Positions 18,770 through 26,833 of a stretch of DNA of 64,000 nucleotides are shown piece after piece. The translations under genes and the position numbers were made by a program. The notes under the pieces are model-generated. The model saw only the letters and a program-made list of their open reading frames with translations, was not told where the DNA came from and made no database searches. Position 1 is the stretch's first letter. Every line of letters starts with the position of its first letter. Source of the DNA: Eubacterium ventriosum (GTDB lineage Bacteria; Bacillota; Clostridia; Lachnospirales; Lachnospiraceae); NCBI RefSeq assembly GCF_025150745.1, contig NZ_CP102282.1, positions 1,003,501-1,067,500 of the forward strand. The letters are read 5' to 3'.

Positions 18770-18823
18770 ATGCCTTATTAAAATTCTTGGTTTAATACCG
18801 GGAGTTTTAATAGGGCATTTTTT
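18770..18823 (+). terminator. Leader terminator (putative attenuator)
   Basis: A stem based on ATGCC(T)TATTAAAA and TTTTAATAGGGCAT is followed by a T-run. It starts about 45 nt after the promoter's -10 and lies upstream of the gene at 18861. The arrangement copies that at 622-771. Confidence 0.7.
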
Positions 18824-18860
18824 ATTTACAAAATTTTGATGGGAAGAGAGGAGTGAACCA

Positions 18861-19223
18861 GTGAAACAGACAGGAGAAAAATACAAAATTAGAGAAATCA
18901 GTTATCTTTTTCAGACACTTGAAAAGGAATGGGAACGTTCCGGAAGAACAGTGACTAAGCGAAAACTAGATCAGGATGCATTGGACATGTTTTCTGAATA
19001 TTACGTGCGAAAGGTGAAGGAATATGAAACAGAGCAGGACAATATCAAAACCAAAACAATTCAAAAGATGGTGAAGGAAATAAAGGAAATGAGCATTCTT
19101 TTAAGAATAACAAAAAAGATTTGTACCAAATCAAAAGCTCAGACTACAAAGGATTACATCATTATTGAATTGGACAAGGAAGAAAGGAATTGTTTGGAAA
19201 ATATTATAGGAAGTGAGGAGTAG
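18861..19223 (+). CDS. ICE protein of unknown function
   Basis: A 120-residue charged, mostly helical protein that I do not recognise. It starts at GTG 18861 with GAGAGGAG upstream. It is the first gene behind the second ICE promoter and attenuator and precedes the tandem SpoVG gene by 3 nt, so the genes are co-transcribed. Confidence 0.65.
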   Translation: MKQTGEKYKIREISYLFQTLEKEWERSGRTVTKRKLDQDALDMFSEYYVRKVKEYETEQDNIKTKTIQKMVKEIKEMSILLRITKKICTKSKAQTTKDYIIIELDKEERNCLENIIGSEE

Positions 19224-19226
19224 CGG

Positions 19227-19856
19227 ATGAATTATAAGATAAAAGTGTACAAGACAAAAAATAATGAATGGAGCACTAAGGCATATGCTTCAGTTACATT
19301 TAATAACAGTTTTGTTGTAACAGGAATAACGGTTAGGGAAGGAAAGAACAATAACTTATTTGTAGCCATGCCAAGTTATAAAAGCAGCAAGACAGATGAA
19401 AATGGCAGACCCATATACAAAGATTATTGTAATCCAACCACAAAGGAATTCAGGGATGAACTTTATGGAAACATCATTGATGCTTATATGAATGACAAGA
19501 AGGAACTTGAAGTAAAAGGTGCAAGCAACAAGTTTGAATTTGGAATAGCCCTAAGAAGTTTTAGTGGTGAGAACATAGAAGCCTTGGGACGCATTTATTT
19601 TGACAAATGCTTTGTCATTAATAATGTGAAAGTAATTCCAAGCGAAAAAGGTTCATTTGTGGCAATGCCATCACAACTTGTAAGCAAGGAAAATGGTGAA
19701 AAAGAATATGAAGATATTTGTTTTCCAATAACCAAGGAATTTAGGAAAGAATTATATGATGCAATTTTAAAGGAAAAGGACGTAATGAAACAGAAACAGC
19801 AGGAAGAATTTCAAAAGATTGACGAAATGGACAAAGAAAATTTGCCATTTAGATAG
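19227..19856 (+). CDS. Tandem SpoVG-domain protein
   Basis: A 209-residue protein made of two SpoVG-like domains. Repeat 1 (about 1-95) has ASVTFNNSFVVTGITVREG, NNLFVAMPSYK and a terminal PTTKEFRDELY. Repeat 2 (about 100-190) has GRIYFDKCFVINNVKVIP, GSFVAMPSQ and PITKEFRKELY. SpoVG is normally a single ~95-residue RNA/DNA-binding regulator of cell envelope and sporulation genes. Here a regulatory role in the element is inferred. Confidence 0.85.
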   Translation: MNYKIKVYKTKNNEWSTKAYASVTFNNSFVVTGITVREGKNNNLFVAMPSYKSSKTDENGRPIYKDYCNPTTKEFRDELYGNIIDAYMNDKKELEVKGASNKFEFGIALRSFSGENIEALGRIYFDKCFVINNVKVIPSEKGSFVAMPSQLVSKENGEKEYEDICFPITKEFRKELYDAILKEKDVMKQKQQEEFQKIDEMDKENLPFR

Positions 19857-19865
19857 GAGGAGCTT

Positions 19866-20363
19866 ATGGACAAAAATATATGTGTAATTTTTAGAAAAGA
19901 TGGATTGTCAGACGATGACGTAAGAATGGAAATAATGAAGAGTATTGCGTGTATTCCAAAGCAGGAACTAAGCAATATACATATTTGCATTGACAGCTTG
20001 AAAGAAGATAATGACGGTATTAGACGTGAATGGTTAAAACAATTCATAAAGGAAAACTTATTTACAACGAGTACAATATATACTAATTCATTAGTAAGTA
20101 TTGCATATGACATAACAGAAATAAACATTTTCATAGCATTGATGCATTTGTTTGGAATAAATATTTATCTGGAAAATGAAGAGGCAAGCATATTACCTGA
20201 TCCATTGTATGTAGGTGAAATTCAAAAAATAATAAAGACTAAACTTAAGGAGCATCCAATGTGTATAGCAAAGGCTAATGCAGAGGAAAGAGTGTTTGTA
20301 GCAAATGTTGTGTTAGACATTATAGATAATCTTTGGTTAAGTTACAGAAAGACAGCACAGTAA
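19866..20363 (+). CDS. ICE protein of unknown function
   Basis: A 165-residue acidic protein that I do not recognise. It starts with a strand-like DKNICVIFRKDG, and contains alternating hydrophobic segments that suggest an alpha/beta fold (for example TEINIFIALMHLFGINIYLE). It has AGGAGG 5 nt before ATG 19866 and is co-transcribed with the SpoVG gene. Confidence 0.6.
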   Translation: MDKNICVIFRKDGLSDDDVRMEIMKSIACIPKQELSNIHICIDSLKEDNDGIRREWLKQFIKENLFTTSTIYTNSLVSIAYDITEINIFIALMHLFGINIYLENEEASILPDPLYVGEIQKIIKTKLKEHPMCIAKANAEERVFVANVVLDIIDNLWLSYRKTAQ

Positions 20364-20428
20364 AATGAAAATGTTTTTATACTTTACAAATGAAAGAGGA
20401 AGTTATATAATGACACTACAGCAGAAAT

Positions 20429-20442
20429 CGAACATACATTCG
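20429..20442. promoter_or_regulatory. SOS-box-like site upstream of the LexA-like gene
   Basis: CGAACATACATTCG matches the Gram-positive LexA/DinR box CGAACRNRYGTTCG at 13 of 14 positions. It lies about 62 nt before the gene for a LexA-type DNA-binding domain. This suggests control by host LexA, or self-control. Confidence 0.55.
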
Positions 20443-20504
20443 AACGAAAGCTGAGCTTCTATCCGGAATGAAGTAAGAGAAATGAAAACTTAAACAGAAG
20501 GGAG

Positions 20505-20732
20505 ATGAACCAGGTGTCTACAGAAGATTTGAGCAAAAGGCAGATACAGATATATGACAGCATTGTAGCTCATGTCCAGGAATACGGTTTTGCACCCACC
20601 GTCAGAGAGTCGTGCAAATTAACAGGTTTAGCTTCCACATCAACTATAATTGGGCATTTAAAGACTTTAGAGAAAAAGGGATACATAAAAAGATATCCTG
20701 CACACCCTAGAGCAATTACAATATTACAGTAG
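20505..20732 (+). CDS. LexA-type DNA-binding domain protein
   Basis: A 75-residue protein equal to the N-terminal winged-helix domain of LexA (SKRQIQIYDSIVAHVQEYGF, PTVRESCKLTGLASTSTIIGHL, LEKKGYIKR). The C-terminal dimerisation and self-cleaving protease domain is absent, so it cannot be inactivated by RecA-driven cleavage. It could compete with host LexA or regulate the element. Start at ATG 20505, AGAAGGGAG upstream. Confidence 0.85.
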   Translation: MNQVSTEDLSKRQIQIYDSIVAHVQEYGFAPTVRESCKLTGLASTSTIIGHLKTLEKKGYIKRYPAHPRAITILQ

Positions 20733-20904
20733 ATGTGTGAGATGGAAATTACCGAAGTATAAGATCAGCTGAATAACAGGTCATGTGCGTAAGGCTAAAC
20801 AGGCGCAGATGATGGTTACATAAGGCTTACAAGGAATAGTTTCCCATCCTTTGTGAGTACAAAAATTTAATGATTAAATATTTGTATAACAAGGAGAAAC
20901 ACAA

Positions 20905-21177
20905 TTGAACAGAATAGATACTAATGGAAAGAATACATTTAATGTAGGAGATGAAGCCTACATTATTGAGAGTAATCGCAACGTAAGAAAAGTTACAATC
21001 ATAAAGATAAGCAGAGATTTCTGTACAGTAAGATTTGCTGATACAGATGGAGCAATAGCAGTAAGAGTAAGCAGACTGTATGGTACCCGCAAGATGGCAG
21101 AGGAATCACTGCCAAAGAAACTAACAGTTGCAGTCAGACAGGAAGGACCTCGTCCTCCACATAACGTATGGATGTAG
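20905..21177 (+). CDS. Small ICE protein of unknown function
   Basis: A 90-residue protein, start TTG 20905 with AAGGAGA 7 nt upstream. The first half looks like a small beta-barrel (FNVGDEAYIIESNRNVRKVTIIKI, CTVRFADTDGAIAVRVSRLY), possibly KOW/SH3-like. The end reads RPPHNVWM. The 170 nt upstream (20733-20904) hold no gene but several short inverted repeats. Function unknown. Confidence 0.6.
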   Translation: MNRIDTNGKNTFNVGDEAYIIESNRNVRKVTIIKISRDFCTVRFADTDGAIAVRVSRLYGTRKMAEESLPKKLTVAVRQEGPRPPHNVWM

Positions 21178-21190
21178 TGGAGGTGATTTG

Positions 21191-21526
21191 GTGATAGAGT
21201 TTGAATATGACAAAACGGGGGTCGGCATACGACTAGAGATGCTTAGGAAAAAGGCTAACAGTTCCAGAGAAAAGGCAGCGGAAGACTTAGACATATCAAA
21301 GGATTCCTTATATGCCTATGAAAAGGGAAAAAGCATCATGAGTGCAGAAGTATTGGCAAAGGTTTGTATCTTATACAATACTTCAATGGAATACTTACTT
21401 AATGGTTGTGAGTCAGAAAACAATGTTATAATTCCGGAAATAATGATTTCTTTAGGAAAATATAATGTTGAACAACAGAAACACATGTATGCAGCATTGA
21501 GTCATATGATGAAAGTGTTTGCGTAA
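21191..21526 (+). CDS. XRE-family transcriptional regulator
   Basis: A 111-residue protein with an HTH_3 domain at about residues 11-65 (IRLEMLRKKANSSREKAAEDL, DSLYAYEKGKSIMSAEVLAKV). The preferred start is GTG 21191, 5 nt after GGAGGTG; an upstream in-frame ATG at 21128 lies inside the preceding gene. Probably controls ICE genes. Confidence 0.75.
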   Translation: MIEFEYDKTGVGIRLEMLRKKANSSREKAAEDLDISKDSLYAYEKGKSIMSAEVLAKVCILYNTSMEYLLNGCESENNVIIPEIMISLGKYNVEQQKHMYAALSHMMKVFA

Positions 21527-21540
21527 GAAGAATAAAAAAA

Positions 21541-21572
21541 TCACACTTATGGTGTGAAAACCATAAGTGTGA
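21541..21572 (-). terminator. Strong hairpin terminator
   Basis: A perfect 12-bp stem (TCACACTTATGG with CCATAAGTGTGA) with an 8-nt loop. On the minus strand it is followed by seven T, giving a canonical terminator in that direction. On the plus strand it lacks a T-run, but it may still act at the end of the regulator operon and insulate the defence genes. Confidence 0.7.
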
Positions 21573-21779
21573 TAAATGGAGAAAAAAATTATAGAAAGAG
21601 TAAAACAAAAGGATTTAACATAAAATCATACAAGGTTTAATGGTGCGTTGAATTGATTAGAATTAATGTTTTTAAGAATATTATGCTATATAAAAAGTAG
21701 TTGATATTACAGTAATATTTTTTTAGAAAATATAGTGCAAAAAATAGATAAAAGAAAATATGTAAATTATAAAGCGAAA

Positions 21780-21808
21780 TTGTCTTTTTTTAAAATTCAG
21801 GATATGTT
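21780..21808 (+). promoter_or_regulatory. Promoter of the ABC-3C-like operon
   Basis: TTGTCT (21780-21785), a 17-bp spacer and TATGTT (21803-21808) lie 38 nt before the start codon of the first gene in the defence set. The surroundings are very AT-rich. It suggests independent expression of the three-gene cassette. Confidence 0.45.
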
Positions 21809-21846
21809 ATTATTTTAGTATTAAATGATAAATATATAGGTGTAAG

Positions 21847-23109
21847 ATGATTAAAGAAAAGTTACAATTGGAACAAATTAATACAGACGCAGATGCAAGC
21901 ATAAAAGGAATAGGATTACAAAAGTTACGAGTGGCGGAAAGATTGTTAAGGGCTATTATTGATGGCAAAAAAGCAATATTTTGCACTATCGAACATATTG
22001 ATGATGTATTAGAGATAGATGTATCTAAAAGTAAAGATGTAACAGATTATGTAACAGAACAGGACAAATCATATTCTACAAATTTTTCAATAAACGACGA
22101 GGAAATAAAAAAATCTTTAAGAATTTTCTTTGATAATTGGTATGGTACAGTAGAGGGGTCAGAAAATATTAAATTTCTTTTTTATACGAATGCTAGTATC
22201 AAAAAAGAGAAAAAAGTTGGAATATTAAAAGAAATCGATATGGATCTTCCGAAAAAACCGTTATTACAGTTGATAGTAGAAAAAAAGTATTCGGAAGCGT
22301 TTCCGTTTGTTTTACCAGTTTTTAAAAAATATTATATAGAACAACATAAGAAACATACTGATAAAATAGAAACATATGAAAAAATATTAGATTCTATGGA
22401 TGAAAAAGAGTGGAGAAAGTTTTTCGATTTGATTGAATGGAACTTTGAAAGACCTAATGAACAAGAAATTAGAAATAATATTAACGAAATGGTAAAAGAA
22501 TTATGTATAAAATACAATGTATCTAATAAGTATACAAATGCGATTATTGCAAGTATTTTAGACATGGTTGAGTCGAGAAGATTTGCAGACGATTTTTTAG
22601 AGAAAATTGTCCATGTGAGTGAGATTAAAACACTTTTTCTTGAATTTGCGCAAGAAGCAAAAATAGAAGAAAAATTAGATCCAATGCATACAAAATGGGA
22701 TGGCATATTGTGTGATGATGTGAGATGCCTTAGCGAAAAATTTAAAAATGTGTGTGTAGAGTATGATAAAGAAGATTTGGAAGATTTAGAGGAAGAATAT
22801 GTGGATGGAATATATGAACAACGCCAACATCCAAATGTACAACAGGTAAAAGCATATAATTATAGGGTTTATAAAGTCTGTAATAAAGCAATAAAAAAAT
22901 TTTTGAAAAAGAATCAAAATAATTTAAAACAGGATGAAATAGAAAAATTTCTCGATGATCTAACAGATGAGGCATATGATTTTATAAAGGATAAATCTAA
23001 GACTTACAATGTTGCATATGAGGATAGAGATATGATTAGAAAGACAATCATTATTTTATTTCAAGAGTGTTATTTAGCATTAGATGAAAGGAAATCAATA
23101 AATGGATAG
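21847..23109 (+). CDS. ABC-3C-like effector with Cap4-like nuclease domain
   Basis: A 420-residue protein. The N-terminus (about 20-130) has the Cap4/DUF4297 nuclease pattern: GIGLQKLRVAERLL, then Glu49, Asp53 and Gln72-x-Lys74, matching the E...D...QxK core of restriction-like nucleases. The C-terminal ~280 residues are helical and charged, as in ABC-three-component effectors. It overlaps the next gene by 8 nt. I infer a nuclease effector controlled by the downstream ATPase. Base composition is more AT-rich than the transfer genes. Confidence 0.65.
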   Translation: MIKEKLQLEQINTDADASIKGIGLQKLRVAERLLRAIIDGKKAIFCTIEHIDDVLEIDVSKSKDVTDYVTEQDKSYSTNFSINDEEIKKSLRIFFDNWYGTVEGSENIKFLFYTNASIKKEKKVGILKEIDMDLPKKPLLQLIVEKKYSEAFPFVLPVFKKYYIEQHKKHTDKIETYEKILDSMDEKEWRKFFDLIEWNFERPNEQEIRNNINEMVKELCIKYNVSNKYTNAIIASILDMVESRRFADDFLEKIVHVSEIKTLFLEFAQEAKIEEKLDPMHTKWDGILCDDVRCLSEKFKNVCVEYDKEDLEDLEEEYVDGIYEQRQHPNVQQVKAYNYRVYKVCNKAIKKFLKKNQNNLKQDEIEKFLDDLTDEAYDFIKDKSKTYNVAYEDRDMIRKTIIILFQECYLALDERKSING

Positions 23110-23620
23110 CAAAAAAAGAATGATGTTTATTTTAGAGGAAGATTATTATTTTATTACAATCAAGATTCTTTCAATTTTAAAAGCATTAGACTGTGAAAAA
23201 AATCCATTTCAGGATTATAGAAAATTGGGAATAATATTTGAGTTTATAAAAAACGATGAAAATATTTGTTTCCTAAAAAAATTAATTAAACATAATTCAG
23301 AAGAAATTTTGGATAGTGAAAAAACTTTAAAGATTTTTTGTGAATCAAGGTTGTGTGTTGCTGTAATAAAAAGAGTGATTTTCTTTCTTGAAAAAAAAGA
23401 TATAATTGAATTGATTAGGAATAAAAAAAATTGTAACATAGATATTAGATTAAAAGAATCAATTGTAATGGAAGAATTAATGAATTTGGATATCTTGCAC
23501 TGTGATATAGAGAAGTGTAAAGAAATAAAGGATTTAGTTCCTAGAATTAGAAGTTTGAAATTAGAAACACTTCAAACAAAAGTATTTGGATATAATGAGG
23601 TATCAAAATGGGAAGATTAG
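23102..23620 (+). CDS. ABC-3C-like middle component
   Basis: A 172-residue helical protein between the nuclease-like and ATPase genes, overlapping both (8 and 13 nt). Length, position and the segment QDYRKLGIIFEFIKN fit the middle component of ABC-three-component systems. The family link is weak on sequence alone and leans on context. Confidence 0.6.
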   Translation: MDSKKRMMFILEEDYYFITIKILSILKALDCEKNPFQDYRKLGIIFEFIKNDENICFLKKLIKHNSEEILDSEKTLKIFCESRLCVAVIKRVIFFLEKKDIIELIRNKKNCNIDIRLKESIVMEELMNLDILHCDIEKCKEIKDLVPRIRSLKLETLQTKVFGYNEVSKWED

Positions 23621-25527
23621 CCATTCGAAGAGTAATTTATAAAGGTGAAAAATATAGTTATGAGTCTCCTTATTTAAATGATGGATTGGTCATAATGGAA
23701 GGAGTTAATGGTCATGGAAAAAGTACATTTATGAGTTTAATCTATTATTGCTTAGGCGGAAGTGTACAATCATTCAATAAGAATGATAATTCAGGGAAAA
23801 AACATAAAGAAATATGTGAAGACAAGAATAATTATGTTGAAATGTTAATAGAAATTAATGGTGAGGAATATGAACTAACGAGGTACATTGGTAGTTCGTC
23901 TATTTTTATTGTAGATGAAAAGGAAAATGTAATTGAAACGTGTGTATTTAGACAACAAAATGATAAAACAATAACGGTTTTTTCTGACTGGATACTAGAC
24001 AAGTTGAAAATCGAAGTATTTGATCTTGTTCAAGGAACAAAGAGTTTTAAATTAAATTTTACTGATTTAATGAGACTTATTTATCATGATCAAACGACAG
24101 AAGTAGATCGAATTTATAAAGATGCAGATAATTCTAATTTTATGTCAGACTCATTAGAAATTAGGAAGGCAATTTTTGAGATTTTATTGGGAAAGATATA
24201 TAATGACTATTATTATACATTGGGACAATACAAAATAAAGTTAAAAGAATATGAAAAAGCACAGGCGATTATGGATAGTTACGATGAGTTTTTGAGAGAA
24301 ATATTAGATGAGGATTTATTAAATGAAATTCATATTAAATCTATGGTTTTGGAAAACGAAGAAATGGTCGAAAAAGTGAAACTAGAGCGTGATATTATTA
24401 TTAATCAACAAAGCGATGTAAATGATGTGTGGGATATTATCAAGGAGCAAAAAAGTGTATTAGCAGAAGAACAAAGTAAGGAAGAGGAATTATTATATTC
24501 AAAATATATCACAAATCAATCAATAGATAAAATTATATATTTAATAGATGAGGCTGAGAAAGAGTTAGAGGAAATTAAAAAAATTCGTTTAGTAAATAAA
24601 AAGTTAAAATTATTTAATCCAGATACATGCCCATATTGTTTAAGAAAGGTAGAAAGGAAAGAAGGAAAATGTATTTGTGGAAAAGATATTACAGAGGAAC
24701 AATATGAAAAATTTTTTTATACAGATGAAGAGTATTTGGATATATTAAAAGTAAAGAAAAAATCTATTTCATCACTCAATTCATTGCTAGAAAGAAAAAA
24801 AGACAGTTTACAAACTATAGCTAAAAAGATAGAAATAGTTCGAGATGAAAGTGAAAAAACTAAAGATTATATTGCAGAATTAATGAAAGAAATCAATTTG
24901 AATTATAATTCAGCATACATAAGGAAACTAGATGAACGAGAAAGGCAACTTAATGAAAAAATTGCTGAACTGCAACGAGCTGAGCAATTAGCTGAAAAAA
25001 GAGAAAAAATCGATAAAAAAGTTATGAAATTACGAAATAGCGTAGAAGGATTAAAAATCAAGGTGGATTCTTGTTTAAATGATGCAAGGGATGATATGTT
25101 AAATAAAAAGAATGATTTTGATGAAATATATTTGGAATTAATGAAGAAGGCAGATAAACATTGTTATTCAGCATATTTAGGAAATGATTATATGCCTCAT
25201 ATAAACAGTGGAACATATAGAGAAAGAAGTGCAGAAGTCCCTAAACGCTTGATGTATTTTTTAACATTAATGATTGAAAGCTTGAAGGATAAAGATAATT
25301 TCCCGAGATTTTTAATGATTGATACACCTAATAAAGAAGGAATTGATAGAGATAATTTAATAGATAATATTGCATTACTAAAAGAAGCAGATAAATATAC
25401 TGATAATGGCAATATTTCGTATCAAATTTTGCTAACAACAGGGAAGGATGTTTATCCAAATGAATTTAAAAAATTTGTTTGTTGTTCTCTTGATGCAGAT
25501 ACATATTTACTGAAAGAAAATGAGTGA
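23608..25527 (+). CDS. Rad50/SMC-like ABC ATPase of ABC-3C-like system
   Basis: A 639-residue ATPase. Walker A GVNGHGKS is at 32-39. A long coiled coil follows (about 200-520), broken by a zinc-hook-like CPYC...CICG (about 342-357). The C-terminus holds the Walker B-like FLMIDTPNKEG typical of this family. Such ATPases sense foreign DNA and license the effector. It ends the three-gene operon, followed by a terminator. Confidence 0.8.
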   Translation: MGRLAIRRVIYKGEKYSYESPYLNDGLVIMEGVNGHGKSTFMSLIYYCLGGSVQSFNKNDNSGKKHKEICEDKNNYVEMLIEINGEEYELTRYIGSSSIFIVDEKENVIETCVFRQQNDKTITVFSDWILDKLKIEVFDLVQGTKSFKLNFTDLMRLIYHDQTTEVDRIYKDADNSNFMSDSLEIRKAIFEILLGKIYNDYYYTLGQYKIKLKEYEKAQAIMDSYDEFLREILDEDLLNEIHIKSMVLENEEMVEKVKLERDIIINQQSDVNDVWDIIKEQKSVLAEEQSKEEELLYSKYITNQSIDKIIYLIDEAEKELEEIKKIRLVNKKLKLFNPDTCPYCLRKVERKEGKCICGKDITEEQYEKFFYTDEEYLDILKVKKKSISSLNSLLERKKDSLQTIAKKIEIVRDESEKTKDYIAELMKEINLNYNSAYIRKLDERERQLNEKIAELQRAEQLAEKREKIDKKVMKLRNSVEGLKIKVDSCLNDARDDMLNKKNDFDEIYLELMKKADKHCYSAYLGNDYMPHINSGTYRERSAEVPKRLMYFLTLMIESLKDKDNFPRFLMIDTPNKEGIDRDNLIDNIALLKEADKYTDNGNISYQILLTTGKDVYPNEFKKFVCCSLDADTYLLKENE

Positions 25528-25545
25528 GTTAGTATTGTTGATGAA

Positions 25546-25582
25546 AACCGATTGATTTGTAAAATAATCAATCGGTTTTTTT
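25546..25582 (+). terminator. Terminator of the ABC-3C-like operon
   Basis: A 12-bp perfect stem (AACCGATTGATT with AATCAATCGGTT), an 8-nt loop and a T-run, 19 nt after the ATPase stop codon. Confidence 0.9.
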
Positions 25583-26001
25583 ACTATGGTGAGAGGACTG
25601 GATTAGATACACTTTCCTACTCAATTTATAATCTCGTACTATTTTCATACCCCTTTTCGTATTATCCTCGATTTTAAGTTACCCCGGAAAATTTTACAAT
25701 AAGTGCATAGTCATTGAGGTACCAACCCAAGGCTTAACTTACAAATACATAGAACAGGTTTCTACTATATTAATAGTGAATCTGCACTACGCCGTGATTA
25801 GTGTGGCTTTGTGGTAAGAGTAGCATTATAGCGAGACAGATTTATACTGGCGACGGTCAGAGGAAAAGAAACAACTATCGTGTAGGAGATTTAATAAGGC
25901 GTTTCTCTGTTGTGAAAACAGTCGATATACATTCAGACGTGATGACTATGTAGATGTAAGTTACCATTTATAACAAATATCAATTTAAAGAAGGTAGCAG
26001 A
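25583..26001. other. Gene-free, possibly structured region before the xis/int genes
   Basis: About 420 nt with no credible ORF and less AT-rich than the flanking intergenic DNA. It contains many short inverted repeats. The segment TCGATATACATTC (25921-25933) resembles the SOS-box segment TCGAACATACATTC upstream of the LexA-like gene. It could be a long untranslated leader or small RNA for the excision operon. Confidence 0.4.
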
Positions 26002-26328
26002 ATGAAATATGACAAAATAGAAACAGGAGTAAATTTAAGACAGTTAAGAATAGAAAATAAATTGTCACCGGGAGAAGTAAGCGACATCGTTGATAAAAGC
26101 GAATCACATATAATGCAGCTTGAAAGAGGAAGCAGAAACCTTACAGTAGAAATGCTTTGTAAGTTTGCAGATGTATATAATGCAGATCCCAATACTATTC
26201 TTGGAATACATACATCAATGTCAGAAGAATTGTATGCAGAATTGAGTATGTTGTCTATGGATATAAGAAATAAGTTATGTTCTAGTTTCTTGGAAATTGT
26301 AAAAAGTGTAAAAAACGGACAGAGGTGA
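26002..26328 (+). CDS. XRE-family transcriptional regulator
   Basis: A 108-residue protein with an HTH_3 domain at about residues 9-65 (LRQLRIENKLSPGEVSDIV, SESHIMQLERGSRNLTVEML). AAGAAGG precedes the ATG. It is followed 6 nt later by the DUF6462 gene and lies before the integrase, so it probably controls excision. Confidence 0.85.
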   Translation: MKYDKIETGVNLRQLRIENKLSPGEVSDIVDKSESHIMQLERGSRNLTVEMLCKFADVYNADPNTILGIHTSMSEELYAELSMLSMDIRNKLCSSFLEIVKSVKNGQR

Positions 26329-26334
26329 TTATAA

Positions 26335-26544
26335 ATGACAAAAGGTGCACAAGTAATGATAAGAAATCAGAAAATAGCAAAAAAATTTGTAAGATATGGT
26401 GAAGGGGCACAATTATATTCAATGTCCCAAAGTACCTTTGAAAAACTTGCAAAGGAAGCAAAAGCTATATATAAGTACAACAAGTTAGTATTAGTAAATA
26501 CTGAAAAAATAGATGAATATTTAGAATTGTTTCATGAATTTTAG
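26335..26544 (+). CDS. DUF6462 family protein (putative excisionase)
   Basis: A 69-residue protein resembling DUF6462 proteins that lie beside integrases in Firmicutes ICEs. It has a winged-helix or excisionase-like pattern (KKFVRYGEGAQLYSMSQST, FEKLAKEAKAIYKYNKLVLV). AGAGGTG precedes the ATG. An excisionase-like DNA-bending role is inferred from size and position. Confidence 0.7.
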   Translation: MTKGAQVMIRNQKIAKKFVRYGEGAQLYSMSQSTFEKLAKEAKAIYKYNKLVLVNTEKIDEYLELFHEF

Positions 26545-26565
26545 AAAAAGACCTTTCATTGACAC

Positions 26566-26594
26566 TTGACTTTTTGGAGTACAAAAAGTAAAAT
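26566..26594 (+). promoter_or_regulatory. Promoter with internal operator for the RHH/integrase genes
   Basis: TTGACT (26566-26571), a 17-bp spacer and TAAAAT (26589-26594). Between them lies an inverted repeat TTTTTG-GAGTA-CAAAAA (26571-26587), well placed for a repressor, plausibly the ribbon-helix-helix protein that follows. Confidence 0.65.
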
Positions 26595-26621
26595 ATTGGT
26601 AAGTGCAGGGAGGTGTAGATA

Positions 26622-26792
26622 ATGTCAAAAATGGGAAGACCAAAATCTGATAATCCAAAGAATAAGAAAGTATCTACAAGATTATCAGAAGCAGAGTACG
26701 ATCGTTTGAAATTATATGCATCTAAGCATTCTCTTACAATATCAGAAGTGATTAACTTGAGTTTAGAATATTTGTATTCTAGCAGAGAGTGA
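26622..26792 (+). CDS. Small ribbon-helix-helix (CopG-like) protein
   Basis: A 56-residue protein. The start GRPKSDNPKNKKVSTRLSEA and the helices DRLKLYASKHSLTISEVI and LSLEYLYS fit a ribbon-helix-helix DNA binder. GGGAGGTG precedes ATG 26622. It sits between the putative excisionase and the integrase, directly behind a promoter with an operator-like palindrome, so autorepression is likely. Confidence 0.75.
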   Translation: MSKMGRPKSDNPKNKKVSTRLSEAEYDRLKLYASKHSLTISEVINLSLEYLYSSRE

Positions 26793-26833
26793 AAATGAAG
26801 GGTCTTTTTTGTTTATTTGAAAGGAGACCAATC

